Assembly (NCBI GenBank): GCA_000999175.1
Contig: LCJJ01000031.1
Coordinates: forward strand, 1-6,980
Reading direction: 5' to 3'
DNA: 6,980 bases
From: Parcubacteria group bacterium GW2011_GWB1_44_7
GTDB taxonomy: Bacteria > Patescibacteria > Paceibacteria > UBA9973 > DSPV01
This document shows positions 1 through 5,123 of this stretch, in pieces. Position numbers and translations under genes: made by a program. The notes under the pieces were generated by a model, which was not told the DNA's origin, ran no database searches, and saw only the letters and a program-made list of their open reading frames with translations. Position 1 is the first letter of the stretch. Each line of letters opens with the position of its first letter.

Positions 1-23
1 TACCTGTCCTACTTCAAAGGTAT

Positions 24-317
24 CTAGGGGTCTCTGGTAAGCGCAGACGCGCGAAACTCGCCGACAATGTAGCTGCACGAATATGAATCGCCCGGGTACA
101 GAGCGCCAATGTACTTTTTTTCCAAGAGCAGTTCGGAATCCACTGGATGGTATGACGCGAGGACATGCAAATTCCGTTCCAAACGCGCCACCCTTAAATT
201 ATTCAAAGGAATGCGCCACACGAGTGCTAACAAAATCAGTACTTCCGAACCAAAGAGAATGATGCCGAACAGGCCGATCTTGTTCTCAATCTTGCGATAT
301 GTATGTTTGAGATTCAT
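24..317 (-). CDS. small single-pass membrane protein, unknown function
   Basis: An open frame of 97 codons ending in TAG at 24-26. The product has a short basic, polar N-terminus, one strongly hydrophobic helix at about residues 14-33 (GLFGIILFG then VLILLALVW), and a polar C-terminal domain of about 60 residues with YHPVDSELLL and an SCSY segment. This suggests a membrane-anchored protein, with the tail probably outside by the positive-inside rule. I do not recognise the family. A GTG at 324-326 is also in frame, but the ATG at 315-317 has an AAGAG ribosome-binding site 8 bases upstream, whereas the GTG has none at proper spacing, so the ATG is preferred. A TATAAA at 338-343 is a possible -10 element. 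It lies in the same direction as the gene at 402-1093, 84 bp downstream of it, so co-transcription is possible. Confidence 0.6.
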   Translation of the reverse strand: MNLKHTYRKIENKIGLFGIILFGSEVLILLALVWRIPLNNLRVARLERNLHVLASYHPVDSELLLEKKYIGALYPGDSYSCSYIVGEFRASALTRDP

Positions 318-401
318 TGAAGCCACTCTTTTGCAAGTTTATAAAACTCATGCGCAATCCGCACACTCACGCAAAATTATTTATCCACTATATAGATATG
401 T

Positions 402-1093
402 TTAAAAAGAATGGCCTTTTTCTGAAGAAAATTCTTTTACAAAAAACTTTCCTTTTTCCGTTAATTCTATTTTTTCTTTTTGTTTGTCAAAATCAATTAA
501 ATCGTTAGTGTGCGAAAAAGCAAGTATATCTTGCGGGATCTGAAAAATAATCTGGTTATTATTATTTGTAACATTAATCTCGCCTCTATGTTGATAGATT
601 GATTTAAGAATAATCTCAAATTTATTATACACAGGTAGAGATTTAAATCTTTGATATTCAAATATCCACTTTTGCTCAGGTTTTGTTTCTTCGGCAATTT
701 TCTTAATTTCCCCTTCAACTTGAACTCTTTCTCTGCTGTAATCAACATTTTTTGTTTTTTTGTTATGTTATCCAAATCCTCTCTGAATGCTGGGATGGAG
801 ATCCATTTTGGAAAACGCCAAATAATCAAATAAGTTAATACAAAAGGTAAAATCCAAGAGATGTAAAAATGCAAACTACTAAAATCAAAGAAAGTTTCTG
901 ATAGATAGTCATTTTTCAATAAACCTGCTGACTCCCAGATCTTTTCTTCACTAACGAAAAAAGCAGTATATACAAACTTCCAATGAAAAATTAACCAAGA
1001 AATTATGAATGTTCCATAGAATGGGCTAAAAAACCTCTCTTTTATTGCCTCGTGTATAGAACCAAGGATTTCGTTTCCGTTAATTTTTTCCAT
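402..1093 (-). CDS. two-helix membrane protein with cytosolic C-terminal domain, interrupted by a -1 frameshift
   Basis: Read from ATG 1093, the first 113 codons encode a protein with two membrane helices: FYGTFIISWLIFHW at about 25-48 and FYISWILPFVLTYLIIW at about 76-93. After the A7 run at 755-761 the original frame becomes low-complexity and basic and ends at 497. The -1 frame continues sensibly (VEGEIKKIAEETKPEQK, then KFEIILKSIYQHRGEI, then LTEKGKFFVKEF) to a stop at 402. Joined, the product is about 230 residues: two helices, a charged helical linker and a soluble, possibly winged-helix-like tail. The start region KERFFSPFYGTFIISWLIF resembles a widespread but uncharacterised type of small membrane protein; I cannot name it. 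The coding strand is about 30 % GC, lower than its neighbours, which suggests acquisition. No ribosome-binding site is evident. The break is a real mutation, an assembly error or programmed slippage. Confidence 0.65.
748..761 (-). other. slippery A7/A6 tract at the frame break
   Basis: On the minus strand the zero frame reads ACA AAA AAA CAA AAA ATG. The heptamer A AAA AAA at 761-755 is in exactly the phase of a classical -1 slippery site, and -1 is the shift needed to reach the downstream frame, which stays open to 402. One extra A in this run would equally restore the frame. Confidence 0.55.
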
Positions 1094-1113
1094 AAGAATA
1101 TTTGGTTAATGAA

Positions 1114-1122
1114 AATATACCA
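1114..1122 (-). promoter_or_regulatory. extended -10 promoter for the gene at 402-1093
   Basis: On the minus strand the sequence TGGTATATT gives an extended -10 (TG-n-TATATT) with TATATT at 1119-1114. Transcription would begin near 1107, giving a leader of about 13 bases before ATG 1093. No convincing -35 box is seen. Confidence 0.4.
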
Positions 1123-1150
1123 GAATTTTCAATGCAGTAAAAATCAACCC

Positions 1151-1159
1151 TGTGGATAA
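1151..1159 (-). promoter_or_regulatory. DnaA-box match in the divergent promoter region
   Basis: TGTGGATAA on the plus strand is TTATCCACA on the minus strand, a perfect match to the bacterial DnaA-box consensus. It lies about 30 bp upstream of the -10 of the LexA-methyltransferase gene and between the two divergent promoters. A one-mismatch relative, TTATCCACT, is at 381-389. A single box can occur by chance. Confidence 0.35.
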
Positions 1160-1160
1160 C

Positions 1161-1177
1161 TTCGGTTTTTGTTCGGT
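1161..1177 (+). repeat. TTCGGT direct repeat, possible operator
   Basis: TTCGGT occurs at 1161-1166 and again at 1172-1177, exactly 11 bp apart, so both copies face the same side of the helix. The pair lies directly upstream of the -10 element of the LexA-methyltransferase gene, where an autoregulatory site would be expected. It is not the known palindromic SOS box of E. coli or Bacillus. The role as an operator is inferred. Confidence 0.3.
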
Positions 1178-1185
1178 ATGGAGGG

Positions 1186-1194
1186 TGATATAAT
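1186..1194 (+). promoter_or_regulatory. extended -10 promoter giving a leaderless transcript
   Basis: TGATATAAT contains a perfect TATAAT at 1189-1194 preceded by TG at the extended -10 position (1186-1187). The usual 6-7 base distance puts the transcription start at about 1201, the A of the start codon of the LexA-methyltransferase gene. No Shine-Dalgarno sequence lies before that ATG, consistent with leaderless translation. No good -35 box is visible, as is common for extended -10 promoters. Confidence 0.6.
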
Positions 1195-1200
1195 TTTAAT

Positions 1201-2634
1201 ATGCTTACCAAACGACAAAAACAGTTCCTGGATTTTATCACAAAGTTTTCTCAAAAACACGGCTTTGCGCCGACATTTGCGGAAATGAAAAAACGATTTA
1301 AGCTCCGTTCTCTTTCTACAATCCATCAGCACATTTCTGCGTTGGAACAGAAAGGGTATATCAACCGCGAGAAGGGACGCGCGCGAAGCGTGGTCGCTTC
1401 GCGCTCAGAAAAAATGGTGCAAGTTCCACTGCTCGGACGCATTGCCGCCGGAGTTCCTATAGAAGCGATTGAAAATAAAGAGACGATTGCAGTCCCGCAA
1501 AGCAAACTTCCTTTCTCATCAGGAAATTATTACGCCCTGCGCGTTGCCGGCGACAGTATGAAAGACGAGCGGATAAACGATGGAGACATTGTGCTTGTCA
1601 AAGAGCAGAAATTCGCAGAGAACGGACAAAAGGTAGTCGCGCTCCTGAACAATTCCGAAGCAACGCTCAAAACATTTTACAAAGAAAGAAGCTGTGTCCG
1701 ACTTGAGCCGGCAAACAAAAATTACGCGCCGATTTTCGTCGACAAAGAAACCCCCCTCGCGATACAAGGGGTGGTGGTAGATGTGATACATGGGGCAGAT
1801 TCAGTTGAAGTACATTCCGAAGTAGTGAATCCAAGTCTGCAACACATTTCAACACAGAAGCCGTATTATGAAAAACCGAGATTCAATCTCTACCATGCAA
1901 ATTGTCTAGATATTCTCGCGACTCTTCCTGAAAACTCGACAGATATGGTTTTTGCAGACCCACCTTACAATCTTTCAAATAATGGCTTTAGCCTTCATGC
2001 GGGTAAAAGGGTGAGCGTAAACAAGGGAACATGGGACAAGAGCAGAGGATTTAAAGATGATTACGATTTTCATTACAAATGGCTTGCGACCTGTAAACGG
2101 GTGCTCAAACCGGAAGGCACACTTTGGGTAAGCGGCACATATCACTCAATCTACCAGTGCGGCTATGCACTCCAAGCGTTAGGGTATCATATCTTGAACG
2201 ACATCTCGTGGTTTAAACCCAACGGCTCGCCGAATTTGAGCTGCCGTTTTTTTACTGCCTCGCACGAAACGGTAATTTGGGCGCGTAAAGACAAAAACGC
2301 AAAACACACTTTTAACTATCATCTGATGAAAAATGGAGATTGGCCTGAAGATTCAATAAAAAAGCCTGGTTTGCAAATGCGTTCAGTATGGGCGATTTAC
2401 CCGCCTAAAAAACCTGAAAAGATATTCGGCAAGCACCCGACTCAAAAGCCATTAGAACTTCTAAAAAGAATCGTGCTCGCGTCCACAAAACCTGAAGCAA
2501 TCGTTCTCGACCCATTCACCGGAAGCTCAACAACCGGCATTGCGGCCTATTCTCTCGGCAGAAAGTTTATAGGCATTGACACAGATCAAAAGTTTCTGGA
2601 CCTATCTATCAGGAGGTTTGAAAACTCTTTATGA
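1201..2634 (+). CDS. LexA repressor/autoprotease fused to a DpnA-like DNA adenine methyltransferase
   Basis: A single 477-residue frame. Residues 1-65 are a LexA winged helix (RQKQFLDFI, then TIHQHISALEQKGYI). Residues 74-200 are an S24 autoprotease with the Ala83-Gly84 cleavage site in GRIAAG, catalytic Ser119 in GDSMKD and Lys157 in ATLK, aligning almost residue for residue with the full length of E. coli LexA. After a linker at about 200-224, residues 225-477 form a beta-class amino-methyltransferase: motif IV DPPYNLS (253-259), VSVNKGTWDKS (271-281), NLSCRFFT, HPTQKP (412-417) and the AdoMet-binding DPFTGSSTTG (437-446). These segments closely resemble DpnA/M2.DpnII enzymes, which make N6-methyladenine in GATC; the GATC target is inferred. 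LexA normally represses SOS genes and cuts itself on activated RecA. The fusion implies a methyltransferase tethered to operators and released by damage. No frameshift or missing key residue is seen. Confidence 0.93.
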   Translation: MLTKRQKQFLDFITKFSQKHGFAPTFAEMKKRFKLRSLSTIHQHISALEQKGYINREKGRARSVVASRSEKMVQVPLLGRIAAGVPIEAIENKETIAVPQSKLPFSSGNYYALRVAGDSMKDERINDGDIVLVKEQKFAENGQKVVALLNNSEATLKTFYKERSCVRLEPANKNYAPIFVDKETPLAIQGVVVDVIHGADSVEVHSEVVNPSLQHISTQKPYYEKPRFNLYHANCLDILATLPENSTDMVFADPPYNLSNNGFSLHAGKRVSVNKGTWDKSRGFKDDYDFHYKWLATCKRVLKPEGTLWVSGTYHSIYQCGYALQALGYHILNDISWFKPNGSPNLSCRFFTASHETVIWARKDKNAKHTFNYHLMKNGDWPEDSIKKPGLQMRSVWAIYPPKKPEKIFGKHPTQKPLELLKRIVLASTKPEAIVLDPFTGSSTTGIAAYSLGRKFIGIDTDQKFLDLSIRRFENSL

Positions 2635-2639
2635 GGGCA

Positions 2640-3218
2640 TTATCGTCTGAAACCTGGTAATGCTGCGCCCAATACTTCAATGTAGTGTTTCTCGCCGTCG
2701 ATGTAGCCTCGAAGCGTCAACAAAAGATTTCTAAACCAATACGCGCCCGGCGTGAGCTTTTCGTTTTTGCAAAATAATTCGACAACCGTTGCGACAAAAT
2801 CAAGAGAGAGTGTATAATCTTGTTCAAGATAAGCATACTTATCTGTAATCTCCCCCACTGTTTCGAGAATGGAATCATTTCTAGTGTTAACATCTGGAAA
2901 AGGCAGAACGCGATCGTAATAATCAATGTAATACTGTACAATCTCGCGAACCTCTCTTTTATACTGTGGAATCTTAAGTAATAGGTCCACCACCCAGTAT
3001 GTATGTGTCGGTGCGGTCGGCTTCTTGTCGACCCCCGGCACTAACATTCTGATTACAAAATCTATTTCCGGGTTTGCCCCGCGTCTACCTTGAAAGAGCG
3101 CGACGAGTGTGCCGTCCTTCATTTTGTAAGTTTTGAATGCACATTCTCGTGGAAGCAGTTTCCAAAGATGCACGCCGTCATAATATTTCGGATTGTAGAT
3201 ATGGTGTGCCGTTGTCAT
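2640..3218 (-). CDS. hypothetical protein, 192 residues, convergent with the methyltransferase
   Basis: A complete frame from ATG 3218 to TAA 2640-2642. The product is soluble, with no signal peptide or membrane helix. Visible landmarks are GRRGANPEIDFVIRMLVPG (44-62), then THTYWVVDLLLKI (71-83), a probably helical middle region (YKREVREIVQYYIDYYDRV) and a C-terminal half rich in aromatic residues. I do not recognise the family and see no convincing PD-(D/E)XK, HNH or GIY-YIG nuclease motif. Its stop is only 5 bp from the stop of the LexA-methyltransferase gene on the other strand, with no terminator between them, so the two transcripts must run into each other. Position next to an adenine methyltransferase makes a functional partner, including a restriction enzyme of unfamiliar fold, conceivable, but that is a guess from context. 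No clear ribosome-binding site precedes the start. Confidence 0.75.
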   Translation of the reverse strand: MTTAHHIYNPKYYDGVHLWKLLPRECAFKTYKMKDGTLVALFQGRRGANPEIDFVIRMLVPGVDKKPTAPTHTYWVVDLLLKIPQYKREVREIVQYYIDYYDRVLPFPDVNTRNDSILETVGEITDKYAYLEQDYTLSLDFVATVVELFCKNEKLTPGAYWFRNLLLTLRGYIDGEKHYIEVLGAALPGFRR

Positions 3219-3247
3219 AACGCAACTAATCTAGCACTTTCTTCAAA

Positions 3248-3297
3248 ACAGATCCACAGGTGGCTTATAGACAAACAAAGACAGATCGGGAATGATC
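3248..3297. promoter_or_regulatory. intergenic cluster of three GATC sites with an ACAGATC repeat
   Basis: The 84 bp between the divergent starts at 3218 and 3303 hold GATC at 3251-3254, 3284-3287 and 3294-3297. The first two are inside ACAGATC repeats (3248-3254 and 3281-3287) spaced 33 bp, about three helical turns. These are three of only nine GATC sites in the window. If the neighbouring methyltransferase targets GATC, this is where methylation could act on transcription. That role is inferred. Confidence 0.3.
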
Positions 3298-3302
3298 CAA
3301 TT

Positions 3303-3503
3303 ATGGATAGACCTAAAACATATAAGGCAACTATTGAGATTTATTTTGATGTTTGGAGTATCGAAAAACCGCGAGTAATCGCAAGGCGAATGGCAGAACA
3401 CTTTAACGGCACTCGATGTGAAAATTTATATTGTGACGGAATGTTAAAGAAACTTGAGGAGTGGAACATAAAAAAGATACTTAAACAGTTTCGGGGCTCC
3501 TGA
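3303..3503 (+). CDS. possible small protein, 66 residues, unknown function
   Basis: An open frame of 66 codons whose translation looks protein-like: IEIYFDVWSIEKPRVIARRM followed by AEHFNGTRCENLYCDGMLKK and a basic helical end. The frame extends further upstream, but that part is antisense to the start of the 192-residue gene and reads unnaturally, so ATG 3303 is preferred over ATG 3201. The ribosome-binding site is weak (GGGA at 3288-3291, 11 bases upstream). It would be divergent from the gene ending at 2640 and overlaps the tail of the gene at 3481-3939 by 23 bp, stop to stop. Two cysteines at residues 39 and 44 are too few for a zinc site alone. The family is unknown; it could also be a chance frame. 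Confidence 0.45.
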   Translation: MDRPKTYKATIEIYFDVWSIEKPRVIARRMAEHFNGTRCENLYCDGMLKKLEEWNIKKILKQFRGS

Positions 3504-3939
3504 AGATTATGCTATTTAGCGATTGCTTTGTAATTTGCAAGAATGTCAGGTCACCTTCGCGCCGTTTCCCATTCTGGATTACGAATGGATTCATGTCGTT
3601 TGTATTATTCATCGTAACCCCTGTTTTGTAATGCCTGCGTTTGAAATCGGGTGTTGCTTCTTTTCCTGGCTTGCCGACTGCGACAATAAAGACTCCGTCC
3701 TTGTACAACGGAGTGATTGCGCGTGTTTCTTGGCTTTTTCCTTTTGGAAAGTTAATCGCTTCAGTTAACATCTCTATTCGCCTAGGTCGCGCAAACTTGC
3801 TCAAACGATTTACACTTGGTAATGCAAGTTCTTTGCGCAAAGATTCAAGTATATCATCGGGTATTCCAGCGGTATGATAGATATTCAGAAACTGAGCAGT
3901 AATGGCAGTGGGAGAAATGATTTCTAGGTTTTTGGGCAT
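3481..3939 (-). CDS. hypothetical protein, 152 residues
   Basis: A complete frame from ATG 3939 to TAA 3481-3483. The product is soluble, basic and lacks membrane segments. The N-terminal third looks helical (AQFLNIYHTAGIPDDILESL), a proline- and arginine-rich stretch follows (SKFARPRRIEML), then a probable beta-strand region (ITPLYKDGVFIVAVGKPGKE) and a polar segment, TNDMNPFVIQNGKRREGD. I do not recognise the family. A GAGAG motif 9 bases before the ATG can serve as ribosome-binding site. That motif overlaps the stop codon of the 27-codon ORF just upstream (3952-4035), which suggests the two are co-transcribed and perhaps translationally coupled. The end overlaps the possible gene at 3303-3503. 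Confidence 0.65.
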   Translation of the reverse strand: MPKNLEIISPTAITAQFLNIYHTAGIPDDILESLRKELALPSVNRLSKFARPRRIEMLTEAINFPKGKSQETRAITPLYKDGVFIVAVGKPGKEATPDFKRRHYKTGVTMNNTNDMNPFVIQNGKRREGDLTFLQITKQSLNSIIFRSPETV

Positions 3940-3951
3940 GGGGAAATACTC

Positions 3952-4035
3952 TCATATCTTTGTCTGATTTACCACACCTTCGCTAAAGCTACGATACGCA
4001 AACACTTTTTGCGCCGCAAAAACAGCCGTCTTCAT
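3952..4035 (-). CDS. small ORF of 27 codons upstream of the 152-residue gene
   Basis: Starts at ATG 4035 with a good ribosome-binding site (AGGGA, 4 bases before the start) and ends in TGA at 3952-3954. The peptide begins MKTAVFAAQKVF and has no membrane segment. It ends 12 bp before ATG 3939 on the same strand, as expected for a leader peptide or a tiny first gene of an operon. The bases encoding VFAA belong to a 13-base sequence repeated at 5993-6005. The small size means it may be a remnant rather than a functional gene. Confidence 0.4.
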   Translation of the reverse strand: MKTAVFAAQKVFAYRSFSEGVVNQTKI

Positions 4036-4052
4036 AATTTCCCTATGTTCTT

Positions 4053-4064
4053 ATTCGCGCGAAT
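4053..4064. promoter_or_regulatory. 12-bp perfect palindrome, possible operator
   Basis: ATTCGCGCGAAT is a perfect palindrome 17 bp upstream of the start of the 27-codon ORF at 4035. Its position fits an operator for the small operon reading left from there. No known regulator can be assigned. Confidence 0.25.
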
Positions 4065-4084
4065 TAGACAATAGAACCTATAAA

Positions 4085-4219
4085 TTAGTGGCAGCGGATG
4101 TCGCTGTCGGGAGGAAAATCGGTTTGCGCGACAAATACGAAATATAGGTTATCTCGTGCGCCAACGGTCTCCAAGAACTCACCCACTTTCTTTGGCCACG
4201 CATACCATTTAAAAAATAA
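4085..4219 (-). pseudogene. C-terminal fragment of a gene truncated by the IS element
   Basis: On the minus strand, from the IS boundary to TAA at 4085-4087, 44 codons read as natural protein: LFFKWYAWPKKVGEFLETVG, then NLYFVFVAQTDFPPDSD. The segment contains no usable ATG and its frame enters directly from the end of the IS, so it is the tail of an interrupted gene. The sequence beyond the other end of the IS (5061 onward) does not carry the missing front part: it has a hairpin and then the end of another gene. A deletion or rearrangement therefore probably accompanied the insertion. The family of the lost gene is not recognised. Confidence 0.55.
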
Positions 4220-4243
4220 GGTAATTAGGGCGAAATGTAACCA
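4220..4243 (+). repeat. left terminal inverted repeat of the IS
   Basis: Starts GGTAATTAGGGCG and pairs with 5037-5060, with four mismatches at positions 14-17 and a second identical block GTAACCA. The transposase stop codon (4225-4227) lies inside it. Confidence 0.88.
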
Positions 4244-5016
4244 AAATAGATGCTGATAAAGAGTTTGAATAAATTATCCTTTCGGTGATTAAAGCGGTAC
4301 TCCACCTCTTTAAGATACATCGGAAAGTGATATTTGGAAACCCCGCGATAGTTGTACAAAATATGTTTAGCAAAACTCCAAAAACCCTCAATGCCGTTAA
4401 TGTGATTCTTGGTGCGCTTGTCGACCAGATTCTTTTCATGCGACACCATATGATGCTTACCTAAACGTTTCAAAGAGTTGTAACTTCGGAACTTGTCGGT
4501 GTAGTAGACCGAGCCCTTTCTCGTTTTCTTCCTAATAACCGCCATCAATTCTTCTTTGGACACATGCTCCACCACTCTCGTATACACCTTGCCGTCGCGC
4601 TCCAGAAGGCCAAATACAATGTTTTTACCGGCTGCACCCCTTCCGCGCCGTCCCTTTCGTCTGCCGCCGAAGTAACTCTCGTCCATTTCAACTTCGCCGT
4701 TCAATTTGCCTCCCTCAAGTTCCGCAGTATGATAGATTGCTTCTCGGATTCTCTGATATACACGCGTTACTGTTTTGTAGTCCACACCCCAATCATTCGA
4801 AAGACGGTATGCCGGCTGCTGTTGATAGAACCCCTGTACGATTGCAATCTCTGTTTTGACGCGCTTCAAGGATTTCTGTTTTCCACAGCCCGTGTGCCGA
4901 CACCGGACATATCCACGACCCGTCTTCGATACCTTGAACGAACCGCAGAAAATGCACTTCCTGCCCCTCAAAAAGTTGGCTACGCACCCAAAAACATTCT
5001 TTCGTCCTTGCGCCAT
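4225..5016 (-). CDS. IS1595-family transposase
   Basis: A 263-residue DDE-type transposase, intact. Domains in order: a zinc ribbon with Cys21, Cys24, Cys39 and Cys44 (CIFC, CRHTGC); a helix-turn-helix at about 68-90 (AYRLSNDWGVDYKTVTRVYQ); and the ISXO2-like catalytic domain with Asp112 in EMDESYFGGRRKGRRG, Asp174 in YYTDKFRSYN, and the NHINGIEGFWSFAK block at 204-217 that supplies the remaining catalytic and structural residues, followed by YLKEVEYRFNHR. This layout is diagnostic of the family. The enzyme cuts and joins the inverted repeats to move the element. ATG 5016 is the first start after an in-frame TAA. There is no ribosome-binding site, but TAAAAT at 5023-5028 could be a -10 giving a near-leaderless message. 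The stop lies within the left repeat. No defect is seen, so the enzyme may be active. Confidence 0.93.
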   Translation of the reverse strand: MAQGRKNVFGCVANFLRGRKCIFCGSFKVSKTGRGYVRCRHTGCGKQKSLKRVKTEIAIVQGFYQQQPAYRLSNDWGVDYKTVTRVYQRIREAIYHTAELEGGKLNGEVEMDESYFGGRRKGRRGRGAAGKNIVFGLLERDGKVYTRVVEHVSKEELMAVIRKKTRKGSVYYTDKFRSYNSLKRLGKHHMVSHEKNLVDKRTKNHINGIEGFWSFAKHILYNYRGVSKYHFPMYLKEVEYRFNHRKDNLFKLFISIYFGYISP

Positions 5017-5036
5017 ATGTGTATTTTAGTACCATA

Positions 5037-5060
5037 TGGTTACGAAACGCCCTAATTACC
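5037..5060 (-). repeat. right terminal inverted repeat of the IS
   Basis: Read on the minus strand from 5060 it starts GGTAATTAGGGCG, identical to the left end for 13 bases, and then shares GTAACCA after a 4-base mismatch. It lies 20 bp upstream of the transposase start. Confidence 0.88.
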
Positions 5061-5068
5061 TAACCCAA

Positions 5069-5116
5069 TACAAACATTTTGCCTGTCCGCAGATGAATAG
5101 GACAAAATGTTTGTAT
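5069..5116. repeat. long hairpin next to the IS, downstream of the gene at 5124
   Basis: ATACAAACATTTTG at 5069-5082 and its exact complement at 5103-5116 form a 14-bp stem, and TCC/GGA inside can extend it after a 4-base bulge. It begins 8 bp from the IS end and 7 bp after the stop of the gene at 5124-5970, so it may end that transcript. No T-run follows on either strand, so it is not a classical intrinsic terminator. Confidence 0.6.
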
Positions 5117-5123
5117 ATCACTG

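Larger units (their letters stand above)
4220..5060 (-). mobile_element. IS1595-family insertion sequence, complete, 841 bp
   Basis: The element consists of one transposase gene bounded by inverted repeats that begin GGTAATTAGGGCG at both ends (13 of 13 identical, 20 of 24 over the longer repeat). Size and organisation are normal for short IS1595 members. The family normally duplicates 8 bp of target; here the flanks AAAAATAA (4212-4219) and TAACCCAA (5061-5068) do not match. Confidence 0.88.

Noticed and set aside
404..421. AAAAAG/CTTTTT inverted repeat as a terminator for the gene ending at 402
   Set aside because: A weak 6-bp A/T stem overlapping the stop codon and easily produced by AT-rich sequence.
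497..747. Zero-frame C-terminus of the gene starting at 1093, taken as the true protein end
   Set aside because: It becomes basic and low-complexity (KLRKLPKKQNL, then LRLFLN), whereas the -1 frame over the same bases gives ordinary protein sequence.
3090..3302. Upstream extension of the plus-strand frame that contains the 66-residue ORF
   Set aside because: It lies mostly antisense to the well-supported start of the 192-residue gene and reads as unnatural sequence; only the part from ATG 3303 looks like protein.
4006..4022. TTTTTGC-GCC-GCAAAAA palindrome as a terminator
   Set aside because: The stem is only 7 bp with the T and A runs as its outer part, and it lies inside the 27-codon ORF; no T-tail follows.
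3940..4219. CRISPR array or RNA gene in the stretch left of the IS
   Set aside because: No regularly spaced repeats or tRNA-like fold; the stretch is explained by a small ORF, a palindrome and a truncated gene tail.
4564..5055. Plus-strand open frame of 163 codons
   Set aside because: Antisense to the IS1595 transposase, with no family features and no plausible start.
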